A stretch of DNA of 64,000 bases from Clarkia xantiana subsp. parviflora (Eukaryota > Streptophyta > Magnoliopsida > Myrtales > Onagraceae), in contig JAPTYO010000009.1 in the NCBI GenBank assembly GCA_036873135.1, positions 38,952,756 to 39,016,755 on the forward strand. Direction: 5' to 3'. Positions 1 through 9,600 of this stretch are shown piece by piece. Each line of letters opens with the position of its first letter. Position 1 is the stretch's first letter. The translations under genes were made by a program, and so were the position numbers. The notes beneath the pieces are model-generated. The model saw nothing but the letters and a program-made list of their open reading frames with translations. It had not been told where the DNA came from and did no database searches.

Positions 1-1138
1 ACAAAGAACGTAAAGTTTGGAAACTCCAAAGGTCTATTTACGGTCTTAAACAGTTGTCTCGGCAATGGTATCGCAGATTCCACGAGGAAATCGTCGGAAA
101 CGGATTTTTGAATCTTCACGAGGATCCTTGCGTATACACTAAGACCTCTTGGTCTAAACTATGTCGTCATAACACTATACGTAGATGACATACTCATTGC
201 TGCGAACGACGTAAGTTTTATGAACAAATCAAAGTCCCGGTTAGCGTCAGCATTTGAGATAAAAGACATCGGAGAGGCCACGTACATCTTAGACATTAAG
301 ATTGCCCGAGATCGTGCCGCCCGGGCATTATGTCTGTCTCAAGAATCTTATATTAACAAACTGTTGAAAAGATTCATAATTCTCGATGCTAAACCGTGGA
401 TACGAGTGCGCGCTGTCAAAGCATGATGGACCAAAAAATCAGCAGCAGCATGAACAGATGAAAGGGGCAAAGTACCTAAGAATGGTAGGGAGTCTTATGT
501 ACGCCATGCTATGTACTCGGCCAGATATCTGTTAGGTTGTGGGCCTAGTAGCAAGATTCCAATCAGATCCTAGTTATCAACATCTAAAGACCGTAAAACG
601 AATTATATGGTATCTGAAAGGTACTGCCGACTATGTTCTGTGCTATAAGGGCAAGCAAATAGAATTGACCGGTTATAGTGACGCCGACCACGGTGGCGAT
701 CCAAATGATCATAAGTCCACCACAGGAGGAGTTTTCCTTCTTGTTAATGCTGTCATATCGTGGGTGAGCAAGAAGCAATCATGTGTCACGCTTTCCACTA
801 TGGAATCGGAATTCGTTGCACTTTCTAAAAACGCACAAGAAGCGGTCTGGCTGAAAAGGGTTCTTACTGCATTAATTGGCACTGGAAAAGAGAGTAATCC
901 CGTCAAGGTATACTCCGACAGTCAGGCAGCCATTGCAGCAGTTAAGAATCCAAAGTACCATAGTAGGACCAAACACATTGATGTGAAATACAATTATGCT
1001 AAATCTGTTCTGGAGGATAACATAATCGCTTTAGAATACTTGTCCACGGATAAAATGGTTGCAGATACATTAACTAAGCCATTACGTAGAGATATTTTGG
1101 AAAAGCACGTAAAACTGCTTGGATTACGTAGGCCTTAA
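1..1138 (+). pseudogene. Ty1/copia C1 pol fragment: reverse transcriptase C-terminal part and RNase H
   Basis: This is the 3' end of a copia polyprotein that enters from beyond the window. Bases 3-177 read as RT sequence around IYGLKQ and EDPCVYTK. After a frame change near 170, the RT catalytic box YVDD is at 178-189, followed by the KDIGEATYILDIKIARDR segment. RNase H is open from 539 to the stop at 1138, with YSDADHGGDPNDHKSTTGG, STMESEFVALS and the end KHVKLLGLRRP, which is typical of copia. There is a frameshift near 170, another break near 390 and a stop near 536, so it is not functional. Copies C5, C6 and C7 in this window share the same RNase H and 3' end. Confidence 0.93.
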
Positions 1139-2269
1139 ATAAGTGACTTGTATAAGCGATAACATTTTGACATTTGAAATAATATTATTTCAATTGAATA
1201 AAATAATTGAAAACTGAGGATATGATCTATCGACGTCATAATGAAATATAACATCAGATTTTACGGTCTATAAACTAAGTCGTAGGAAGAAGTAAAACTC
1301 TTCCACCAAAATTATGTCGAATGTGAACCATGCCTCGTCACACAGCCACGGTCATCTTGCAAGGAGAGAGGGACCTCTACCCAACAAGATTGGCTAAGAA
1401 CCAGGGGGATAAACCTGGTTAAATGAAACGATAACCTTGTCACGCTTACTGCATGAGTTAATCTTCGTTTTGTAAATCGCCATGTTGGACACAGTCCATC
1501 ATTAAAATCACATTCAGGGCCAGATGAAAGATTCTCCGATAGCATGATTGACATATCCAAATCCTGGCTAGTACAGGTGTGCTATCGACGCGTGCTTCAT
1601 ACTACGTGTGCCATGTTCGACCATGGGGTCATGCTCGGTTGTGCTAGCTAGAATCCCGGTGATTCAAAGGGCGCATACTTCTTCACCTTGAGCGTGTGAT
1701 TGATCCCGGATGTCTTATGAATAGGCATCCAAAGTATCCTCACGGACTCAGAATTTATACCTAAGGTCTAGCTTAATGTTCGCTTCCCGGCGTACGAGCG
1801 TAGAGCCAAAGAAAACGGCCAAGTGACCATGTCTTGGAAACCGATTGAGTTAGACTAAGGGTATAAGCGATGGAGATGGTCAAGTTCACCTATAATTCAC
1901 CGACTCTTGTGTTCACTAGGTGGCCGCCAACCGGATATTAGTTGAAGGTTGTGAACACTTGTAACGGATGCCCTGGAGAAGTATTCCTATGTGGAAAACT
2001 GGGCAATTGGAGAATTATTAGTTGACCAAGGATATAGTGCGGTACATATTTTATTTTAACATGATTGATTTACGAAAGGGAATCAACGTTCTGCGGGCGC
2101 TACAATACTCCTAACAGATGAGTAGCACGATGCCCGTCGTATCTGTTGGTCGCACAGAAAACCTCTTATGAACTATTCGGAGACGAAGACAAAGTCTGAA
2201 GATTGAGATGTTGATGCTATTGGATAACTATATATTAACAGGCACCCTCCCATTTCAGTGAGTGGGAGC
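1139..2269 (+). other. Copia C1 long 3' untranslated region
   Basis: About 1.13 kb separates the RNase H stop from the 3' LTR. It has no conserved ORF on either strand, yet it aligns by eye with the same interval in C6 (26093-27246), C7 (28124-29199) and C5 (minus strand, 53878-54878). Shared blocks include CTTCCCGGCGTACGAGCGTA, TCACTAGGTGGCC and GGAATCAACGTT. It ends in the purine-rich AGTGGGAGC (2261-2269), the likely polypurine tract for plus-strand priming. Confidence 0.8.
2094..2136 (+). other. Conserved 43-nt stem-loop in the copia 3' UTR (copy 1 of 4)
   Basis: CGGGC (2094-2098) pairs with GCCCG (2132-2136), and GCTAC (2099-2103) pairs with GTAGC (2122-2126), leaving a 5-nt bulge ACGAT. 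The same 43-nt arrangement occurs at 27069-27111, 29023-29065 and, on the minus strand, 53903-53945. Its role is unknown; an RNA packaging, dimerisation or 3'-end signal would be possible. Confidence 0.6.
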
Positions 2270-2847
2270 TGTTAGCATATGGTGACGTGGCGCCGTAATT
2301 GGTAGCCCGTTAATGCTAAGGAAATTACCTAAGTTAATTAGGTAATTGTCACATTAGGGTAATTGGGCCAAACCCTAACCCTAATTGACATGGGAGGCCC
2401 AAAATTGGGCCTCCCCCTTTAATAGCATGGTTCGGCCGAAACTTGTCCCACATTGGTTGGAGTGGACTTTTGTCCACTCCACCAATCCTATATATAGGGG
2501 ACTCACCTAAGGGGTTTATACATTCATTCATAATAAGAAGTACCTCCATTGAGGAACTTGAGAGAAACCCTCTCACCCCCTTGGTAGTGATTTTCGGTGC
2601 ACATCTTAGTCCGATGTTCTGTCCCCGTTGAAGAATCGATCAGAGGCTTTGTTGTGGAGCTTACACCGCGTAGGACTTCTTCTTACGAAGAACTTGTACT
2701 TGGTTCCGACCGGAGGATCAGAACTCCCTCCACGACGTTCTTGGGCAGGAAATCTAAAAGGTTTGTGTACATTATTCCGCTGCGTAGCTAGATTACTTGC
2801 ATGTACACGTTTAGCATTCCGTAGTATTACGTCCCCGTAATCCAACA
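2270..2847 (+). repeat. Copia C1 3' LTR (578 bp)
   Basis: It starts TGTTAGCATATGGTG directly after the polypurine tract and ends CCGTAATCCAACA, giving the usual TG...CA ends. It is homologous to the LTRs at 27247-27846, 29200-29797 and 40034-40636, and to the inverted ones at 7561-7603 plus 15586-16114, 16280-16835 and 42456-42818. The first five flanking bases are GGTAA; the other end of the element lies outside the window. Confidence 0.9.
2461..2496 (+). promoter_or_regulatory. Copia LTR core promoter: stem-loop followed by TATA box
   Basis: AGTGGAC (2461-2467) and GTCCACT (2472-2478) form an inverted repeat around TTTT, and about ten bases later comes CCTATATATAGGG (2488 onward). Related LTRs have the same pair: 27424-27445 and 40214-40233, and on the minus strand 16676-16697. 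C7 (about 29378) has a mutated version. Confidence 0.6.
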
Positions 2848-4559
2848 GGTAAATCAACTGAAGACCAAAATCTAAATTTATTTTCATTTAGGCAATATCA
2901 TCCTCCATTTTTTCCCCATTCCCTCGTTTGAGGTTATTTCATTGCTTGCTGAACCATCACTGTTTCATGAACGGATGTCTCACTTGATGGGATACTTCTT
3001 TCACAGAAGTTCGTTGCCTTTGACTATATCTAGGCACGTTAATCCATCTACAGTATGATCGCTACTCTCACTCGGAATAATGCTTCTTCTCGGAGCATTA
3101 CTCCCACTAAGAACAATTGCGGTGCTTGAACTTTAATTTACAACTTTCTCAGGATGACCTCTCGGTCACGGGATTTTATCTCCGAGATGTATTCCTTAAT
3201 CACTAGGATCTGGAAACAAGTTGGTCGTTTTCCTCCCACTATGAATGATGGATATTTGTGTTAGTTCAGCATTACGATTATCAGGTCCGACTTGATTCAC
3301 ATTAACATTTAGTGATGATTATGTGAGGGGGAGTGAGCCCTCCCACTGGATTTATTATGAGGACGTTTTCATCATCATTTACCATGTCATTCACTAATGC
3401 TATATCATTCTCCCACTCGAAGTAAGTGGGACCTGAGAATCTCCGTTGTCCATTATAATTTGATCAGTACTTTAGTTCATTCCGTTCCGCAAAGCATTGT
3501 AAATCCATCCTCAAATTTCTGTAATGTGTCATGTTCGACTTTGTTGCCATTAATCCAAGCTAATTTTAAACTTGCATCCTTTTAAGAGCAGACCGTACTC
3601 TTAATAAATACTTGTTTGATGCGCAAATTAATGTTTCTTAACGATAAGGGTTCACCCGTATCATTCCTTAGCTTTTATGGTAATGCGTCAACTGATTTTA
3701 TTGGAACATAGTGTTACATTAATATGAGTCAACTTAATTTCATCCCGTAGGAACAACTAACGTTGAACTCTAACATAATGTAATTTTAAACTACGTTTCT
3801 TGAAATATTTTAATGATATGATTGCTTAGCCAAACTTTCCGTTCAAGGCTTATAGTGGGATAGTCATTTTACTGACTTCTTCCTTTCGTTTGTTAACTCA
3901 TCCAGAGACTTATCCACCTCATGGGCTATGCATTTAAGCTCACGTTTTAATGTCATAGGTGATGTACTACTATATCGTAGTAGCATTGAAGCATACCTTC
4001 AACTATAGTAGTTATCAACGAGTTATTTCCAAAGGATTACAAACGAAAACTTAGCATTCATTTATTAAAACACGTCATCATTAAATTTGTACTTTTAAAA
4101 CGACGTGTCCCGTCTCTCGAGGTGACATGCGCGTCACGCGCCTTATACCAGGTTTAATCCATGGTTTTAAAATCGTTTAGTTTCCAAATTTAAAATCAAA
4201 TCGGTTTTACATGCACATTATTTCGGGATACTTATCATTTAATGGAGTACTTAACAAATAAGGATGCATTAGCAATGTGTTGAAGAACATTAATAATAAG
4301 ATTAAAATGAATGATGATAAATTCAATACTCAACTTAAGTATTCTTAAATACTTAGAAATATAATATGTTCCTTTACGGAACTTATTCAAGGGTATCTTA
4401 AATTGAAATAAAAGTCAAGAAGCTTTAGCAATTTAAAGATAAAAATTTCTCATTCTATCTTTATTCTTCTGGGCATCCTCGATCAGGTCGTTGTTTCTGT
4501 TTCTCGGTTCTGTAATTCAAAGGAAAATGAGTGACCCTCGAGTGTTTAGAAGCGGAAGA
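2848..4559. other. Unassigned non-coding stretch, probably decayed internal part of copia C2
   Basis: No ORF of note is present. Reading the minus strand downstream of the gag remnant at 4560-5462 gives no recognisable protease, integrase or RT. It contains scattered CTCCCAC motifs and lies between the end of the C1 LTR and the inverted C2 gag. It may be the non-coding filler of a gag-only element or unrelated intergenic DNA. Confidence 0.4.
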
Positions 4560-5462
4560 GAATGAATGATTTTCATCATCTTTTCTCTTTGCGTACCTTA
4601 GAAGGATTGGTACAGGTAGCAGCCAGGTGTCCTTTCACCCCACGCCTAAAACACGTTCGAGTTTCCTCTTTACGTGTTTGTTTTGCTTGCCTTTTCTTGC
4701 CACCAGTTTGTATGCGTTTAACCTTCTTCCGAGGTTTATTTTCCACAGACTTCTCAGTTTTATTCTGAGGACTTTAGCCCATTCTCTTGCGTTTCCCCTT
4801 TTGTTCGACTGGCGCGGAGGATGCAATACGCATTTCAGACCTGGACTTTTCAGCCCTGAGTCTATCCTCCTCCAGCTCAAGATGAACTTGCACTTTCTCG
4901 AGGGTGTCGAGATGGGTGGCATGGGTAAGGCTCATTTTCATGATGCTCCAAGAGTTGGGCAAAGAGCGGATCATGTAATTGATTTGTTGTTCCTCAGACA
5001 GATTTTCACCTGCTTCCTTGAGTTCAGCGATCAAGTTACACACATGCATAACATGATTCTTCATCATATGCTTGGATTCATCTTATAGGAGTCAAGAGCG
5101 ATGTTTAACGATCGCTTTTGGGCTATGGTGTAAACACCGAATGTTGCCTTAAGACCATCCCAGAGGTCTTTGGCAGTTCCCAAATGATCAAATCTATAGA
5201 GAATCTCATCTTCCAGCATAGACAACAAGGTGGAACGAATATCATGATCCTTGACATCCCATTCATCATAGAATGTCTTTTGCTCTTCCGTGAGGTTTCC
5301 CTCAGGCCTAGTTTGTTTTCTGGTCAAATGATCTAGACCTCTTATTTCAGAGATTATCATCTTAACTCGTTTATTCCATATCTTATAATTACTACTATTC
5401 AACCTTATTCCCTTGTTCAACTGGGAAATGACATTGCTGGTTGTAGTCATCGATACTAACAC
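4560..5462 (-). pseudogene. Copia C2 gag pseudogene
   Basis: The reading starts at 5462 with MLVSMTTTSN and then LNSSNYKIWNKRVKMI, the copia gag type (DUF4219/UBN2 family). It continues with DEWDVKDHDIRSTLLSML and, after a break near 5066, HVCNLIAELKEAGENLSEEQ and YMIRSLPNSW. The C-terminus is basic. A degenerate CCHC knuckle (CFRRGVKGHLAATC) lies near 4605-4645 with its second cysteine replaced. In the living family Gag forms the virus-like particle and binds RNA. No pol follows it. The 5' leader and primer site lie upstream at 5463-7559. Confidence 0.8.
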
Positions 5463-6763
5463 ATTTATAATTACGCTAAGTTAGGGAGACAATAACATTT
5501 TGACAGAATTGCAAACATCGGATAATCTATTAAGATGGAATACAACAAATAGTGATCCCTCAGTCATCTAGACCAAACCGACCTCCAGTAAACCGAGGGA
5601 AGGGGGTCCGTGAAAGAGCTCACACTACCGTTGTGTTCAATCTAATAGATTAGTCTTTTGAAAATGGTTCTTATTTTGAAAATTACTGTAACGAGAATTT
5701 TCAAATAAGTATACCCGATCTTGGCTTTCCCAAGGCCCTTTTGATTTTTGAAAAATTATCCGATAATTTACGCATGCATAATAATATATCACGCCATAAA
5801 CATCGAACAAACCAAACAACATGCTTACGCGTCATGCATCTAATGTTCCTAGCATACATAATTCTACGTAAAGTAAATTATTACATGCTTTCAGTCCTGA
5901 ACATTCTAGCATACGTGTCAAAACATGCAACTTCCGCACACTTCATGGATAATTGGCGACTGGAATTTTCGGTATTGAAAACGTTTTGAAAATATTAGGG
6001 GTTGTTTTGCAATTCATGCTTACAATCAATCATGCAAAATTTCTAGACATGTATTCTAAGCACTTTCAATCAACATAGCATGTCTATCCTATTGCACAAA
6101 CCATATATTTAAATCCCAGAGCTCAATGCTCGTAATATATTATCCAGCTAGCTTGACGAAGTCAAGACGACATTTCTAATATATGTTGCAGAAAGTAAAC
6201 AATTGCAATTCAGCCCACTAATTTAATCCAGTCTAAAAAACATGCATATCCGAGATCCATCCCCATAATCGTAACCAGGCATTAGGGTTTTAGCCGAAAA
6301 CGTGTTAAAACGCAAACCCTAAGCGCATTGTTTAGGCTAATTTTAAAATTCGAAAAATATTTTGGATTTAAAATTTGACATCCTATTTTATTGAACATTT
6401 AAAATTTCTGAATTTTTTTTAAATTTGGTTCGGTCCAATTTAAAATCCGGTTCAAGTCGGTCCTATTTTAAAAATCCGGTTTGGTCTGAAACGGTTCAAT
6501 AAAATAAGATTATGGTTCAGTTCATCACTCGAAACCAGTTTGGTTAGGCTCTATTTAATTTCTCTAGTTTGACCCGACCCGAAAAGGTCCACCCGATTAA
6601 GAAAACCCGGATTGGATTAACCCGCGCCGGTTTAGCAATTGGACCTGCCCATAAACCCTAGGGTTCGGCCGAATTATTTCTCTTGGGCTAAATAGAGTTT
6701 TAAAATCCACCAAAAACTTAACTTAGCCAACAAGAAATTTTATTTATATAAAATAATTTCCAA

Positions 6764-6836
<73 letters not shown>

Positions 6837-7546
6837 TCGGCACTTATTCATATATATATATATAAATATTGTCGATGTAAATCAATCAACAATAAATATA
6901 TATATAACAAAAATTGGTCAGTATATATATATATAATTATTGTCAAATATATATGTTTAGGGATAAAATATATATAGACAATATATTTTCTTAATCTTTT
7001 ATAGTAACTAAATCTATCAATATATATTAACCATATCTTTATTCATATATATTGATAGTTAATGTATATTTCAATATTATATTGTGAACCTATCCATATT
7101 TTCCAACTTATAGATATGTAGTTACCTTTAATTAAAATTAAAATATGGCAACCAATATCTATTATAATTTTGGCCGAAATTTTAATTACTTGGTGACCAA
7201 GAAAATTAATTTTTTTTACCTAATATGCCACTAGGGTTTTCGGCCAAAAACAAGAAATTGGAAAAAGTTGTCAAATTTTAAGATCAAACACTATCTCGAT
7301 CCTGAATCCAGATATTGTTCTTGATAAAACTCATCGTGTTCTTGAAGATTATGAACATCAAACTTAGATTTAAACTAAAATTTCGGCACCAATCTTTAAA
7401 AACATGTATAATCCGAAAATTTTAAGTTTTTAAAGATAAAAAAATGAAATTATGTTTAAAATTTCGGTGTTCATGATGAAAAATTTCGGATTTTGTAAAA
7501 GCTTTCAAGAACATTAGTTTATCAAAAATTTAATAAATCCTAACAT
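5463..7546 (-). other. Copia C2 5' leader (about 2.1 kb)
   Basis: This is the interval from the primer-binding site to the gag start. It is AT-rich, carries a long AT microsatellite (6771-6832) and has many CGGTTCGGT-like words (6420-6620). The homologous leader of C4 on the opposite strand (40651-42455) shows the same features. No ORF or RNA gene was recognised. Confidence 0.7.
6771..6832. repeat. (AT)n microsatellite inside the copia leader
   Basis: About 31 uninterrupted AT units. Similar runs lie at equivalent places in the C4 leader (41255-41286 and 41354-41411). Confidence 0.95.
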
Positions 7547-7559
7547 GGCTCTGATACCA
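7547..7559 (-). other. Copia C2 primer-binding site
   Basis: On the minus strand this reads TGGTATCAGAGCC, complementary to the 3' end of plant initiator tRNA-Met, the usual copia primer. It sits one base from the LTR end. Confidence 0.9.
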
Positions 7560-7603
7560 CTATTAGATTATGGGGAGGTATACTACGGAATGTTAAATGT
7601 GTA

Positions 7604-8339
7604 TGTTGGATCACGGGCGAAGCTCCGTTACGTCCTTGACGGAAAGCTTTGGACTCCTGGGCTCCGCGTAATCCTGCAAAAGGGGATGACCTGGGTGGTG
7701 ACCCAGAATCCCTCTCCGATGCTTAAATGAGTATATGATCAATGGGGTGACAGCAGTAATCTAAGTGCGTATTAGATGATGTTTTCTGAGGTAACTTCCT
7801 CCTTTATATAGGAGGGGAAGTTACTCAGTTACTTGTGACCGTGGCTGGCCGTTTTGCCCATGATTCCGTATATCTCGTTCGGGATTCCGTATATCTCGCC
7901 CCATGCTCCGCGTATCTTGCCCATACTCCGCGTATCTCGGGCACGCCCTGCGTATCTCGGGGGAGGTTATCTGTATCTTAGCCGTCTTCCCACTACTCTA
8001 TCTAGTAGGCGGGTTTCTCGGCCTCATCCTCTGATCACGAGTCCCGACTCCTGTCGGGGACTCCAGAGTTATCTTATTCTAGGTCACCACCCAGGACCCT
8101 TTGTCTCACGAGACAGGTCCAGCCTCCGCGGGGCTTTATTATCGGGGCCTTTACTAAGGCATATCGGGGCCTACTCAGAGGCTTCTGGTCGAGAGCATTC
8201 AGCTCATGTATCGGGACCGATCTCATCGGGACCCTTCATACTGGGCCTCTGAGCCTTCCAGGCTTTTCACGAGGCCCACTGGACTTACTCGCCGTCCATT
8301 GGCTGTTAACGGGGCTAACGATTACATCGGAACCCATCA
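7604..8339 (-). repeat. E1 3' LTR (736 bp)
   Basis: It matches 14845-15580 over its whole length. U3 contains four to five imperfect 20-21-bp repeats built around CGCGTATCTCG (7863-7965). The next bases, 8340-8352, read on the minus strand as TCTTGGGGGCAAA, the polypurine tract. Confidence 0.93.
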
Positions 8340-9599
8340 TTTGCCCCCAAGACATGGGGGACTTGCAGTCCGTCGTGTCTTTCAATTCCAGACCTCCTGA
8401 CCTCATCGTCGGAGGCTTTTGTCTCCATACCTCCCGATACTGCCATCGGAGGCTTTTGTCTTCATACCTCCCGATACTGCCGTCGGAGGCTTTTATCTTC
8501 ATACCTCCCGATATTTCCATCGGAGGCTTTTATCTTCATACCTCCCGATATTGCCATCGGAGGCTTTTGTCTTCATACCTCCCGATACTTCCGTCGGAGG
8601 CTTTTGCCTTGCGCACAATTATCGAATGACAGAGCTTTTCACTCATGACTGTCTTGGGCCCTACTGGACTCTATGGGCAGTTGCCAAATCCGAGGAGACT
8701 CCTCGGTTACTGCAGCATTAAATGCTGGGGATTATGAAACGGCGCTCAAATCGGCGTGACTGCTGCTTTCTGAAAAAGCACTCATTACGTCACCAACGTC
8801 TCTTCCGATGCTTTACTCGAGACTTTACCACTTAAGGTTTCTCGTCTACTCAGGACTTCACCACTTAAGTTTTCTCGTCTAAGTCACTTAATGTAGTTTC
8901 GTATGTCTTTCACGACATTTTCCTCAGGACTTTACCACTTAAGGTTTCTCATCCCTGTCTCTCAAGGCAATCTTATACATCACTTAAGATAATCTTTCGC
9001 ACCCTTTGAGGCTTTTATCGCGTCAATTCAGACGACTTAATCGTACCCCTCAGGGCTTTTATCGCGTCATTCCCGACGACTTAATCGTACCCGTCAGGGC
9101 TTTTATCGCGTCATTCCCGACGACTTAATCGTACCCGTTGGGGCTTTTTGCCGCATCATATAGAAGACTTACGCGGACCCGTTAGGGCTTTTTCGTACCC
9201 TTTAAGGCTTTTTGCCGCATCATATAGACGACTTACGCGGACCCGTTAGGGCTTTTTCGTACCCTTTAAGATTTTTTGCCGTATCATATAGACGACTTAC
9301 GCGGACCCGTTAGGGCTTTTTCGTACCCTTTAAGGCTTTTTGCCGCATCATATAGACGACTTACGCGGACCCGTTAGGGCTTTTTCGTACCTAGGCTTTT
9401 GGTTGCATCATAAAGACGACTTACTCATACCCCATAGGGCTTTTGTCCATACCTCGAAAGGCTTTTTGTCGCGCCATAAAGGCGACTTACTCGTACCTCG
9501 TAAGGCTTTTTTATCGTACCTCGGAAGGCTTTTGTCGCGTCCTTCAGGACGTCTTAATCGGATCGATAGATAACTTGCGCCATTCGCGGCGACTTAATA
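8340..9599 (-). other. E1 region between pol and 3' LTR, non-coding and repeat-rich
   Basis: It holds two tandem arrays and no ORF homologous to the antisense gene of E2/E3. Bases 8700-8790 still resemble the start of the E2 antisense promoter region (GCATTAAATGC, then TTTCTGAAAAAGCACTCATTA), so the antisense gene was probably lost by deletion. Confidence 0.7.
8407..8610. repeat. 37-bp tandem repeat, about 5.5 copies
   Basis: The unit contains CGGAGGCTTTTGTCTTCATA then CCTCCCGATACTGCC. Units differ by a few substitutions. There are no unique spacers, so this is not a CRISPR-like array. Confidence 0.9.
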
Positions 9600-9600
9600 T
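9000..9600. repeat. Compound tandem repeats, including a 64-bp unit
   Basis: From 9140 to about 9400 a 64-bp unit repeats, with GGCTTTTTGCCGCATCATA, GACGACTTACGCGGACCCG and TTTTTCGTACCCTTTAA. The flanks (9000-9140 and 9400-9600) are related shorter units with GACGACTTAATCGTACC. The GCGACTTAA core resembles that of the E2/E3 arrays. Confidence 0.88.

Noticed and set aside
2349..2887. Several short open frames inside the C1 LTR
   Set aside because: They lie in the LTR, overlap on both strands and are not kept in the other LTR copies.
4562..5088. Plus-strand open frames of up to 153 codons
   Set aside because: They are the complement of the copia gag remnant and have no recognisable domain.
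8407..8610. Regularly spaced repeats that look array-like
   Set aside because: The repeats are contiguous 37-bp units without unique spacers in plant DNA, so not CRISPR.
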